A stretch of 64,000 bases of DNA from Aureobasidium sp. EXF-3400. Its lineage: Eukaryota > Ascomycota > Dothideomycetes > Dothideales > Saccotheciaceae. Below, in pieces: positions 22,658 to 32,750 of the stretch. Made by a program: the position numbers and the translations under genes. The stretch covers positions 1 through 64,000 of the forward strand of contig SWBL01000029.1 in the NCBI GenBank assembly GCA_024195585.1, in the 5' to 3' direction. Positions within the stretch are counted from its first letter, which is position 1. Every line of letters starts with the position of its first letter. The notes beneath the pieces were generated by a model. The model worked only from the letters and a program-made list of their open reading frames with translations. It did not search any database and was not told where the DNA came from.

Positions 22658-24638
22658 ATGTCGCAGCCAAGTCCCTCAAAACGGCCGCGAACCGTGTCAG
22701 AGTCTCCGAGAGATGGGACGACTCAAGATGGCACGCCAAACGAAGCTCCATCGCGGGGTCTGGCTCATGAGCCACTTGATTATCCTCGAAAACGAGCTAT
22801 TATTGCTTGCGAGATCTGCCGAAGTCGCAAGTCACGATGCGATGGCGGAAAACGTATGTCGCTCCTGACTGAACGTATTGTCTCGGCTGATCATCAGAGT
22901 AGCGAGATGCAAATTGTGTGTCGAACTCGACGCACGATGTGTGTATCGAGAACCTGGTATCAAACTTGATGCCGGCGACAAACTCATCTTGGAAAGATTG
23001 TCTCATATTGAAGAAATGTTGCAGTCTGCCATGACCAGCGCACAAATGAGCGTCAACGCTACCAAGGCAGCAGCTCACGTAGGCACGTCCCCTACCGCAA
23101 GCACTAGCACCACAGATGATACTGCCGCAAGACGTATCAGCTGTAGCGTTGCTCTGGAAAACAATCGATTGAACGGCCTTGGAACTTGGGACAGTAGCGT
23201 CAACATCTCGACTATGCCCAAAGGACATACCACACCTGCCTTGAATCTCTTACAATGGCCACTCATCCGCGATCTAGTTTCGCAGCCTTTGGATCCGCAG
23301 GTTCTAGTAGAGCTGGAGATGTCCCGACCGCCTATCAACCTGCCACACTTTCCTCGGCCGGATATGGTGAACACAGCAGTCTATGCGAGCTCATATTTCG
23401 ATCTGGTAAATGTCTGGTATGCATGTGTCAATCCCAATGCATGGTCTGCCCATTATCGTGACGCTACCTCGGTTGGGTTTATTCAAGGAGCAGACAGCTG
23501 TCTGGTAATGTTGGTCCTTGCTTTAGGAGCCGCAGCTCATGGTGGAAGCATTTCAAGACATCCTCATAACGTGGAACCTTGTGGTATTGATTACTTCGCT
23601 TCGGCCTGGAAGATCATACCAAATCTGGCGATACGGAACGATATACCAGCCATTCAATGCCATGTACTAGCCGCAGCATATCTGTTCTACCTTGTCCGGC
23701 CACTCGAGGCATGGAACATGATCACTATTGCTTCCACAAAATTACAGTTAGTGCTTGGTGTTCCGGACAGGGTACCTGCTATGCACAGAGAGCTTCTCGT
23801 GAGGCTGTTCTGGGATACTCTCTTAGCCGAGTCAGACTTGCTTGCAGAATTGGAGTTGCCGCACTCTGGCATTGTCAATTTCGAAGACATAGTGGGTTTG
23901 CCGGGTCCGTTCTCCGACGTAGAAGGCGAATATACTAGCAAGGATGAGTTGTGGTACTTCCTCGCAGAGATTGCGCTACGCAGACTTCTCAACAGAGTTA
24001 GTCATCTGCTCTATGTCAAAACGCCAACTACAGCTCCCACCTCAAAGCTGGCGCGAGTTACTGCAGAATTGGATTTCCAATTGTCACAGTGGTATGAGGG
24101 CCTGCCAGCACCAATCAAGTTTCCGATGACAACGATCTCTTCCGGTTCGCCTGGCCAAGTCTGTTTGAGATTGCGATATTTTGCATGTCGGACCATCATC
24201 TTCCGACCTTACGTCTTTGCCGTGCTCTCGGACGAGAATGCTGTTGCAGATCCAGTGGTAAGGGAAAACTGCCGGAAATGTCTTGAAGCATGTTTGAGGC
24301 AGATCGATAATGTTTCTGCACAGTGAGTATCTCTCTGGTCCAAATCTCAAGCCTGAAGCTAACAGGAGGTCAGTCAAGTAGGACACCTTCCGTACCTTTG
24401 GCAAGGTGCTCTGAGTCTCGTTTCACAGACGTTGTTGGTCATGGGAGCCACCATGTCACCCAAACTTGCTGCTCTCCTTCCTCCGACGATATCTGTGGAA
24501 GCAATCATCTCGGAGGTGGTTGCGGAGTTGAACAGACTGGCTCATCTTGCGCCGAGTCTGAGGTTAAGTGCTGAGATTGTGCAAGAAGCTGGAGCAAGAC
24601 GGAAGATGTTCTTTGACAACAAAAAATCGCAAATCTGA
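22658..24638 (+). CDS. Zn2Cys6 fungal-type transcription factor
   Basis: Three exons: 22658-22853, 22903-24322, 24374-24638; 626 aa. The binuclear zinc cluster is split by intron 1: exon 1 gives CEICRSRKSRCDGGK, exon 2 continues PRCKLCVELDARC, yielding C-x2-C-x6-C-x6-C-x2-C-x6-C. I chose the third of three nearby AG acceptors (ending 22902) because it restores this exact spacing; the first creates a stop. A basic region and a short coiled coil (KLILERLSHIEEML) follow. Residues about 180-500 look like the fungal-specific regulatory domain, with DLVNVWYACVNPNAW and ALGAAAH. It likely acts in the nucleus as a DNA-binding regulator; the target pathway is not evident from neighbours. Confidence 0.88.
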
Positions 24639-25380
24639 TATCCTGGGCTGCGTATAGCAAATCGCAAAATGTATCACCTTTCAATGCTCAACGAAGTACA
24701 ATTGAGCATGTGACTGCCTTTGAACGTCTTGGTAATATCGCCAGCAAGACACAATTAAGAGTCATTGTAGAACAGGGTTGTCCCTACACCAGTATTTTCT
24801 GTCAATGATCTTGCACTCTTGTCCTCAATGCAACATCAATACCGATTGTTCTTGGTCTAGTTTAATCATACATGGCGTACTGTGGTGTACCGTATCTTGA
24901 TTATCTGCCAGATTAGTAGATCTTACAATATGCTGGAAAAAACTGTTGATGCCATTGCAAAACAGAAAAGCGATGATGGACGTTTGTACCTGGAATGTGT
25001 TTTCCATGAAAAAACCTTACTTAAATCAAGGTCAGAGATCACTGTCCGTCGACTGCTTATACGAAATGTTAGTCCAACAATGCTCAACTCTTTGCCAGAT
25101 ACATTTGCATGTTTCGGAAGCAGTGATGTCGAAAGAAATGATACCTTCTTGATGCCTTCGAAAGGTATGACCGTGAGTGCCAAGAAATCACATCTACGCG
25201 AGACGCGTCTCCAGGTAGATTTGTTGCGGAAGGCGCGTCGCAGGCAACCCACGCCTTCTTTCCGCAGCAACTTCTAAGATCAAGACAATCATCTTCACTT
25301 GGCCACCAGCATTCTACAGAAACCTTTTACGGCGTGTGCAACAACTAGGAATCCAAGATCAAGCATAAATACACCTCATC
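24639..25380. promoter_or_regulatory. intergenic region upstream of RPA1
   Basis: 742 bp between the end of the Zn2Cys6 gene and the RPA1 start. The first 400 bases show nothing; the last 200 contain the MCB palindrome listed separately and several CGCG steps. Confidence 0.5.
25200..25211. promoter_or_regulatory. palindromic MCB (MBF-binding) site upstream of RPA1
   Basis: GAGACGCGTCTC is a perfect 12-bp palindrome with the MluI cell-cycle box ACGCGT at its centre (25203-25208), about 170 bp before the RPA1 start codon. MBF/DSC1 binds this core to drive G1/S genes, and RPA1 is a known class of target. Binding here is inferred. Confidence 0.6.
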
Positions 25381-27348
25381 ATGGCCAACCCTATGGACGC
25401 CATCACGACAGGCTGTCTTCGCCGCGTCTTCGCTGGCGAGCAGATCATCGACCCCGTTGTCCAATGTGTCCAGATCAAGCCTATGAACAACTCAGCGACT
25501 GGTGTTGAGAGATTCCGCGTTGTCTTCAACGACACTGTCAACTTCATTCAGAGCATGCTTGCTCAACAGACCAACCACATAGTACACGATGGCAAGCTGA
25601 AGAAGGGCTCGCTCGTCAAGCTCAAGTCGTTCCAAGCCAACTCAGTCAAGGACAAGCCGTGAGTGTCGCAGCTTTGCATGCATCGCTTCTTCTGACTTTC
25701 TACAGAATTCTCGTCATCATCGAACTGGAAGTCCTCGAAGAGTACGGCGAATGCGAGAAGCTTGGCCAGCCTGGTCCACTCGAAGTAGTCAAGTCTGAGT
25801 CCGAACCTGCCGCCGCTCCAGCTCCTCAAGCACAGCCTGCTGGCATCTCCGGCAACCAGTTCTACGGCAACAAGCCTCAACAACAACAACAGCAGCCACA
25901 ACAGTCGGCTCCGCAAAGACAACTGCCCACCCGTTCACAGAATGCTCCTCATGGCGGCAACATCTACCCCATTGAAGCCCTCTCACCATACCAGCCCAGA
26001 TGGACCATCAAGGCCAGATGTTCGCACAAGGGTGAAATCAAGACATGGCACAACAAGAACGGAGAGGGCAAGCTCTTCAGCTGCAATTTCCTCGACGAGA
26101 GTGGCGAGATCAGAGCGACTGGTTTCAAGGAGGCTGTAGACCAGTGGTACGACGTCTTGCAGGAAGGTTCGGTCTACTACGTGTCTTCTTGCAAGGTTCA
26201 GCTGGCCAAGAAGCAATTCTCCAACGTTAACCACGATTACGAGCTCACGTTCGAAAGAGACACCAGCATTGAGAAGGCAGAGGACAACGAGGGCGTTCCT
26301 CAAATCACCTACAACTTCACTACCCTCGCCGACCTTCAGAGCGTCGAAAAGGACACAACCATCGATACTATCGGTGTGCTCAAGGAAGTCGGCGATGTTA
26401 ACGAGATCATTTCCAAGACTACCTCCAAGCCATTCAGCAAAAGAGAGTTGACCCTGGTCGACAACACCGGCTACAATGTTCGCCTGACTATTTGGGGCAA
26501 CACCGCACTCAACTTTGATGTGCCCACCGAGACTGTTATCGCATTCAAGGGTGTCAAGGTCAGCGACTTCGGCGGTCGCAGTCTCTCACTTCTGTCCTCG
26601 GGCACAATGAACGTCAACCCTGACATTGATGAGGGTCATAAGCTCAAGGGCTGGTACGACGCTCAAGGCCGTAACGACACATTCTCATCACACGCCAATA
26701 GCATGGCCACGACATCAACGAGCGGACGCAACGACCAAATGAAGACGATCGCTCAAGTGCGTGACGAGAACTTGGGTATGGGTGAGTCAACGGATTATTT
26801 CTCTTTGAAGGCAACCATCGTCTTCGTCAAGTCAGACACTACCTTTGCCTACCCTGCTTGCTTGTCAGAGGGATGCAACAAGAAGGTGGTCGAAATTGCG
26901 GAGGGCGAATGGCGCTGTGAGAGATGTGACAAGAGCTGGCCCAATCCTGAGTGGAGATACATTATGAGCATCAACGTCAGTGACCACACCGGACAGATGT
27001 GGCTCAGCTTGTTCGACGATGTGGGCAGAATGATCATGGGCAGACCTGCCAACGACATTATGAAGATGAGAGACGAGATGAGCAACGGCGAGAGGGAAGT
27101 TTTCTCCAACGCCGTCTGCCAGACTTATGTCTTCAGATGCAGAGCCAAGATGGACACATTCCAAGACCAGCAGAGGTAAGCAATGATGTGGTTCAAGTTT
27201 TATATGAAGCTCGACACTAACAAAATCTAGGGTGCGTTACCAAGTGTCATCAGCAGGCCCTGTCAACTGGTCGGCAGAAGGAAAGAAGCTTGCCGACATG
27301 ATCAAGCAGTACAGCCTGTCGGACAATGACAGTCTGTTTGTCAACTAG
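25381..27348 (+). CDS. rfa1: replication protein A large subunit (RPA70)
   Basis: Three exons: 25381-25658, 25706-27175, 27231-27348; 621 aa. It is the large subunit of the single-stranded-DNA-binding trimer for replication, repair and recombination. Domains in order: N-terminal OB fold (residues 1-115, ITTGCLRRVFAG), a Gln/Pro-rich linker (about 145-190), OB folds A and B (from PYQPRWTIKARCSHKGEIK), and the zinc-bearing C-terminal OB fold with C478 and C483 (CLSEGC) plus a downstream CERC pair. The terminus DSLFVN lies in exon 3. Introns are 47 and 55 nt. The upstream MCB palindrome suggests G1/S expression. Confidence 0.96.
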
Positions 27349-27697
27349 ATGAAGGTGTACCTGAGGTGACTACGGTATTATGCTAGAAAATTGGCGAGCG
27401 GATAAAGGGTGGGTATGGAGATGGATGATTCAGGCTGGAGCCTGAAAAGATGGAAGACTTCGTGTACAAAATATCTTAGCTTATTGCTTGTGACGCCGTA
27501 ATGAAGGAGAAAGTTTAACCAAAACGATTTGAAAGTGATGCGGCGTTGGTGAATGTTCGGGTGGCGGAGTTTGACCCCGCATGTTGATTGAGGTGACGCA
27601 CCTGCGGAGCTTGCGAGCACGAGGGAGCAAACAACCCATCAAGCTGTCACTTCTTCCTCCTCCCTCTCCTGTTCCAGCCTACCACCTCTCGCCCGCT
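27349..27697. promoter_or_regulatory. intergenic region, promoter of UBP14
   Basis: 349 bp between tandem genes. A short GC stem-like motif (GCGG...CCGC, about 27560-27573) is present but unremarkable. Confidence 0.4.
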
Positions 27698-30213
27698 ATG
27701 TCAGCTTGTCCACACATATCATCAGCATCACTCAGTCCACCCCGCCCCAATCAATCTGTTTACAGAGAAGACTGCACACTCTGCTTCGACAGCATCGATT
27801 CGCCCGAAGGTCTCGACGTTTGCCTGCACTGCTTCAACGGAGGATGTGCCACCGAAAGACAGCATGGCGCAAAACACGCTCAAGAAGCCAGCCACCCTCT
27901 AGCTCTCAACATCAAGCGCACACGCAAGCAAAAGCACAGAGATGAGCCGCCACAAAAGATGTCGAAGCTGGCCATCAACGCAGAAACAGAGGAAGATCGC
28001 TTCGACACTGTCTCGACTGTCAAATGCTTCGAGTGTGGTAACAACCATCTAGATAAGAGCCAGGGAAACCTAGCCGCCGTGGTTGACGGTGTGCTCAAGG
28101 CAAACACTTTCGCAAAGCAAGAGGAGGTCAAGGCATGGGAGCAAGAAATGGTGCCGTGTGAGCATACACTGTGTCTAGAGCAAGAGGCTGCTCGCCAGAT
28201 CCATTCGCAAGCTCTGGGTCACTGTTCCCAATGCGATCTGAACCAGAACCTGTGGCTTTGTCTCACCTGCGGTAATTTGGGTTGCGGAAGAGCTCAGTTT
28301 GGTGGTGTCGGCGGCAACTCACATGGTGTGGCTCACACCGATTCTACAGGACACCCTGTTGCTGTGAAGCTAGGCTCTCTGACCGCTGATGGTAATGCCG
28401 ATATCTACTGCTACGCTTGCAACGAAGAACGTACGGATCCCGAACTCGTCGCCCATCTTGCCCATTGGGGTATCGACATTGCTGGTCGCGAGAAGACAGA
28501 AAAGAGCTTGACAGAGATGCAACTTGAGCAAAACTTGCGTTGGGAGTTCAGCATGACCAACGAGGATGGCAAGGAACTCAAACCTATGTGTGGTCCCGGT
28601 CTTACTGGTCTGAAGAACCTTGGAAACAGCTGCTACCTCGCCAGTGTCGTCCAGAGCTTGTTCGCTATGCCCGAATTTGCTCAGCGATACTACCGTCCTG
28701 ATGAGAAGCTACCGCCCACATCGAATCCCGCTGAGGATCTCGAGATCCAGCTTCGCAAGATGGCAGATGGCCTCCTTTCTGGACGTTATGCTGTTCCCAA
28801 CTCGGATGTCATCGCTTCGGAAGACACTACAGAACAACCACATCAGAAGGGTCTGGCTCCTGCTATGCTCAAGCACCTTATCGGTAGAGGTCACGAAGAG
28901 TTTTCCACCATGCGCCAACAAGACGCCTTTGAGTTCTTGCTTCATCTGCTCAAGCTCGTCTCTCGCTCGCAACGTGCTGCAAAGGAACACTACAAGGATG
29001 TCTCGGATCCTGTCGACGCCTTCCGCTTCGTCATGGAACAGAAGCTGCAATGTCTGAACTGTAACAAGGTCCGTTACCGTCAAGACGAGGTCGAGAACAT
29101 CTCCGTCGCAGTACCCATCAAACGTTTACCTAAGGACACCAAGATGGAAGGCGTGACCCCTGTACCTGACGGATCTGCGGAGAAGGAGACTGAAGAGTTT
29201 GAGTCTGTGACTCTCCAACGCTGCCTAGACGAGTTCACCGCACCAGAAGTGGTCGACCTGAATTGCAGTGCATGTGGAGGCAAGAATTTTAGCAAGCAGT
29301 CCCTCTTCAAGACCTTCCCTACCGTCCTGGCCGTCAACGCTCGTCGCTTTGAGATCGTGAATTGGGTCCCTACCAAGCAAGATGTTCCCGTCATTGTCGA
29401 TGAGGGTACTATCGACTTCGAAGCCTACCGCAGTAAAGGTCAACAGCCTGGCGAAGAGCTCCTTCCCGACGATGCTGCCGACGCTAGTGCAGGATCGAAT
29501 GCCTTCGTTCCCAACGAGGCTGCTCTTAGTATGCTTGAAGCCATGGGTTTCCCTCGAGTTAGATGTGAGAAGGCACTTCATGCTACTGGCAACACAGATG
29601 CGGAGACAGCTAGCTTGTGGTTATTTGAGCACATGGAAGACACGGATATCGATGAACCCATGGACCTTTCAGGAGGAGCTAGTACTGGTGCCAGCGGCGC
29701 AGTAGATCCTGAGAAGATCGAGATGCTTGGAAACATGGGTTTCGAGCCACCTCAAGCACGCCAGGCACTGAAAGAGACCAACGGTGACATGGAGCGCGCA
29801 GTTGAATGGCTGTTCAATCATCCCGAGGCGACTGGTGACTTTGGAGACGAGCAACAAGATACCGGTGACAAGACTGAGGTAAGCTTAGGCAGCTACGGGT
29901 GCTTCTACAATCAATTGCTAACGAGTGTTCTGCAGAACGAGCCAAAGGCAGTCGCGGAAGACAACAAGCCTGCCAGATTCAAGCTGCAGTCCATCGTGTG
30001 CCACAAAGGCGGCTCGATTCACGCTGGGTGAGTTCATATTCGATAGCTTGCCCCATACAGTACGCTAACAAGCATAATAGTCACTATGTCGCTTTCATCC
30101 GCAAGGACCCGGGATGGATCCTGTTCAACGACGAGAAAGTTGCTCTGGGTGGCGATGTCGACGAGATGAAGAAGTTTGCCTATGTTTACTTCTTCCATAG
30201 AGAAGCTGCGTAG
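27698..30213 (+). CDS. ubp14: ubiquitin carboxyl-terminal hydrolase, USP5/Ubp14 type
   Basis: Three exons: 27698-29878, 29936-30027, 30081-30213; 801 aa. I start at MSACPHISSA, not at the in-frame upstream ATG (27581), which precedes a leader-like segment. It disassembles free polyubiquitin chains. An N-terminal cryptic ZnF-UBP (CTLCFDS...CLHC) precedes the canonical ZnF-UBP (CSQCDLNQNLWLCLTCG...GHPVAVKL). The catalytic Cys-box is GLKNLGNSCYLASVVQSLF (Cys312) and the His-box is GHYVAFIRKDPGWILFNDE (His759). Two UBA domains sit between (ALSMLEAMGFPRVRCEKAL and MLGNMGFEPPQARQAL). Intron 1 is 57 nt and stop-free, so it can be read through wrongly as 19 extra residues. Confidence 0.95.
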
Positions 30214-30879
30214 GCATATAACACTGCTCGCCAGCAGGTAATTCACGTAGCTAGAGATGATTTGGGACTTTTGGTAGAGATCACCTGGTATGTGCTCAGC
30301 AACCAGGCAGATTAGCTTCATCGAGACAATGCACTTTGTTGCCATCTCAAATCTCTTCGAAGCCACCGACCTCATGTGCAGTTAAGTTCTTTTGCCAGCA
30401 TACCCTAGACGCCGTGCCATCGTAGAGCCAGGATGTACCTTGACCTAGGACCATGTTCAGAATTTTGCTTAGCCGCATGCCCAGACGCATGAAACACGGC
30501 AAGCAAAAGTTTATACTGTTTTGAGTTTGAGGGTTGTGGGTACGGCAAATCTGAAGCACCCACGAGCTTATATGCAGTCTGCAACTACTCATACTGACTT
30601 GCACTTGGAAGTAAGCAAGTCGTTCAGTCCGCCAGATCAGTAGGTTTGCAAGACACACGGAACACTGGAAGGACGAAAACCGTGGGAATCGAGTATAAAT
30701 AAAAGGTTCGGTACCTGTAGTATGACGTGCGGTACCTGGCCAGCCTTGGCCTACGAAGGACATGAGGAGAAGAGCAGATCCACCTCGGTGATCAAGATGT
30801 ACTAGTAAGAGCACATCCATCATCTGTCTTTTACAATAACTAGTTACTCTGGTCTCATCATATCAAGCAACAACTCAAT
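30214..30879. promoter_or_regulatory. promoter region of the DUF421 gene
   Basis: TATAAATA lies at about 30694-30701, some 180 bp before the start codon. Two 9-bp direct copies of CGGTACCTG occur at 30709-30717 and 30730-30738. A 158-aa frame on the minus strand (30347-30823) has no protein-like features. Confidence 0.35.
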
Positions 30880-31569
30880 ATGTCTTCGGGTTCCCAAGGC
30901 GGCAATGGCACTCTGGTAGTAGCAGGCCCAGACACCATCCAAGTGGCAGACTTTTACGTCAAAGCCTCTATCCTCCATCCCCTAGTGATTGGCTCCATAG
31001 CCATCATAGTCCTCTTCACTTCCCTCCGCTTCTTCAGCAACCGCTCCATCGCAGCCATGAACGTCACGGACTGGATCGCCAACGTCGCCATTGGCAGCAC
31101 TTTGGCCGGAATCTGCAATGGAAACTCTCTCGTCCGAGGCCTCCTGTCCCTCTGCACCATCCTAGGTTTCCAGTACTTGATGTCTTTTATCGGTGCCAGG
31201 TTGCCTGCTCAACATGGTTGGCTCTTGACTTCACCACCGATAATTATTGCTTTCCGCGGCAAGTTGTTGACCAAAGTCATGGTTCGACATCGCATTTGCC
31301 TGGGAGATTTTTATGCTTCTTTGCGTCAGAAGAATGTTTTGGACGTTTCGGAGTTGGAGTGTGTGTTTATTGAAGCCAATGGGTCGTTTTCGATTTACAC
31401 GAGGAAACAGGTTGGGACATCGAAGAAGGTGGATGTGCTGATGCAAGTACCGAGTTATAAGGCATTGTGTGATGATGCTGACAGAAGGATCATTGAGGAT
31501 GGTGGAAAGAAAGAGGGATTGAAGGATTGTGACGATCAGCAGAATGATCTTGCTTATGATGCTTGCTGA
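30880..31569 (+). CDS. DUF421/YetF-like membrane protein
   Basis: Single exon, 229 aa. Three hydrophobic helices (about 33-52, 64-80, 86-105) precede a soluble domain. The pattern SNRSIAAMNVTDWIANVAIGSTLA and, later, LTSPPIIIAFRGKLL, CLGDFYASLRQKNVLDVSELECVFIEANGSFSIY matches DUF421 (YetF), where a short motif after helix 1 (RxxGKRxxxxMTxxD type), a small beta domain and LR-x2-G/N recur. The family is abundant in bacteria (YetF, YdfS, YkjA of Bacillus, where it is needed for spore germination or stress) and scarce in fungi. No introns, unlike most neighbours. Membrane location is clear; the role in a fungus is unknown. Bacterial origin is an inference. Confidence 0.78.
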   Translation: MSSGSQGGNGTLVVAGPDTIQVADFYVKASILHPLVIGSIAIIVLFTSLRFFSNRSIAAMNVTDWIANVAIGSTLAGICNGNSLVRGLLSLCTILGFQYLMSFIGARLPAQHGWLLTSPPIIIAFRGKLLTKVMVRHRICLGDFYASLRQKNVLDVSELECVFIEANGSFSIYTRKQVGTSKKVDVLMQVPSYKALCDDADRRIIEDGGKKEGLKDCDDQQNDLAYDAC

Positions 31570-32750
31570 TGGACAGTGATAATCGGCTTTGGAAGTCACC
31601 AAGCTGGGGTTGATGTCAACAACCTACCCTGGACTCAAGACGATTTCAAACGGGTCATTGGTCTTCTTTTCGGGCAAATCATCCATCAATTTTCTCCAGC
31701 GTCCGACTGATCTTTGTATTTGGCATGTCCTCGGGTCGCCAAAGTCGTTCAGTATCCAGTGGTCTTGTCTCTCGAGCATCCAAAACCCTCCAGCGTCCGC
31801 CACAGCCACATACATCGCTGCCACATTTGCATCGGTCGCCATCATTCTAGCTTGCGCTGCTTTAGCTGTCTTGGGTTGTCGGGCCTTGATCCAAGGTTAT
31901 TCGAGACCACCAACACCAGCTGCGAGATTGTCACAGACGGAGCGTATTTACGCTCCGGGATGAGTCTCAGTGGCTCATGATTGGTACTGTTTTGGCCCGA
32001 TGAGAAATCGGAGTAGATCCACGCATCTGCCCCGTGCAATGACAATTTTCGACAGAGTACCGAGAGTAGTTACACGGATCAATCTCGAGCTCGTCCCCTC
32101 TCGGTCAAATCCGCAACCCTTAGATCTCTGTTTACCCTAGGGCTTGCTTTGTGACAAAAAGCTTGCATTTACTTGGGAATTCCAATGTCATGGTCTTCTA
32201 CCGCTCTCGAGCCGAGTCTCCTGTCGTGGGCATGGCTTTCGTTGTACAAAGCTGGCATAATCAATTTTAAAGAAGCAGTATTTGATATTCTTTTCGGTAC
32301 TTAGTTCAAGATGTGGATAGCCGTTTCGGGAAGTCTGTTGTGGCTTGTTGCAGGACCGTTTCCACTTGCGACTCCCGCGTGGTGACACGGCCCGGCGTGC
32401 TCGGCGCGAGAGAAGCTCGCAGATCCACATTGCGACCCGTACCTGCATCTGAGCCGCATTGGCATACAATGCACCCAGCTCAACACGCAACAGCATGGGT
32501 CTTTCACGGAGATTGGAGAGAAGTTGCTATTTTCTTCCCAGGATCTGCCGCGTGGGTATCCTGGTCGTAGATCAGATCGATCACAGAGGGGGCCATACAT
32601 AGGTAGGTGCTCGCGCTTCCATCGTTCTTTCCTTCTGCATCTCTCTCTTCTTCGTTTCATCTGGTCAATTGTTTGTATCAGAAGTCACTCGTTCTTTCTT
32701 TTCATCTTTTCAAAGTCACTCTTTTCTCCCCTTGAGGGCCCTTTCCTGCC
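31570..32750. other. 1.18-kb stretch with uncertain small frames
   Basis: Two overlapping frames on opposite strands at 31589-31963 (plus, 124 aa, one hydrophobic segment near the C terminus) and 31624-31845 (minus, 73 aa, with WMLERQDHWILNDFGDP) both look mildly protein-like; I cannot decide whether either is real. The last 130 bases before 32751 are TC-rich leader sequence of the tannase gene. Confidence 0.4.

Noticed and set aside
30347..30823. 158-aa frame on the minus strand upstream of the DUF421 gene
   Set aside because: No recognisable feature; overlaps a TATA-like promoter region.
31624..31845. 73-aa minus frame with WMLERQDHWILNDFGDP, opposite a 124-aa plus frame
   Set aside because: Both look mildly protein-like but neither has a start, splice pattern or homologue I can support.
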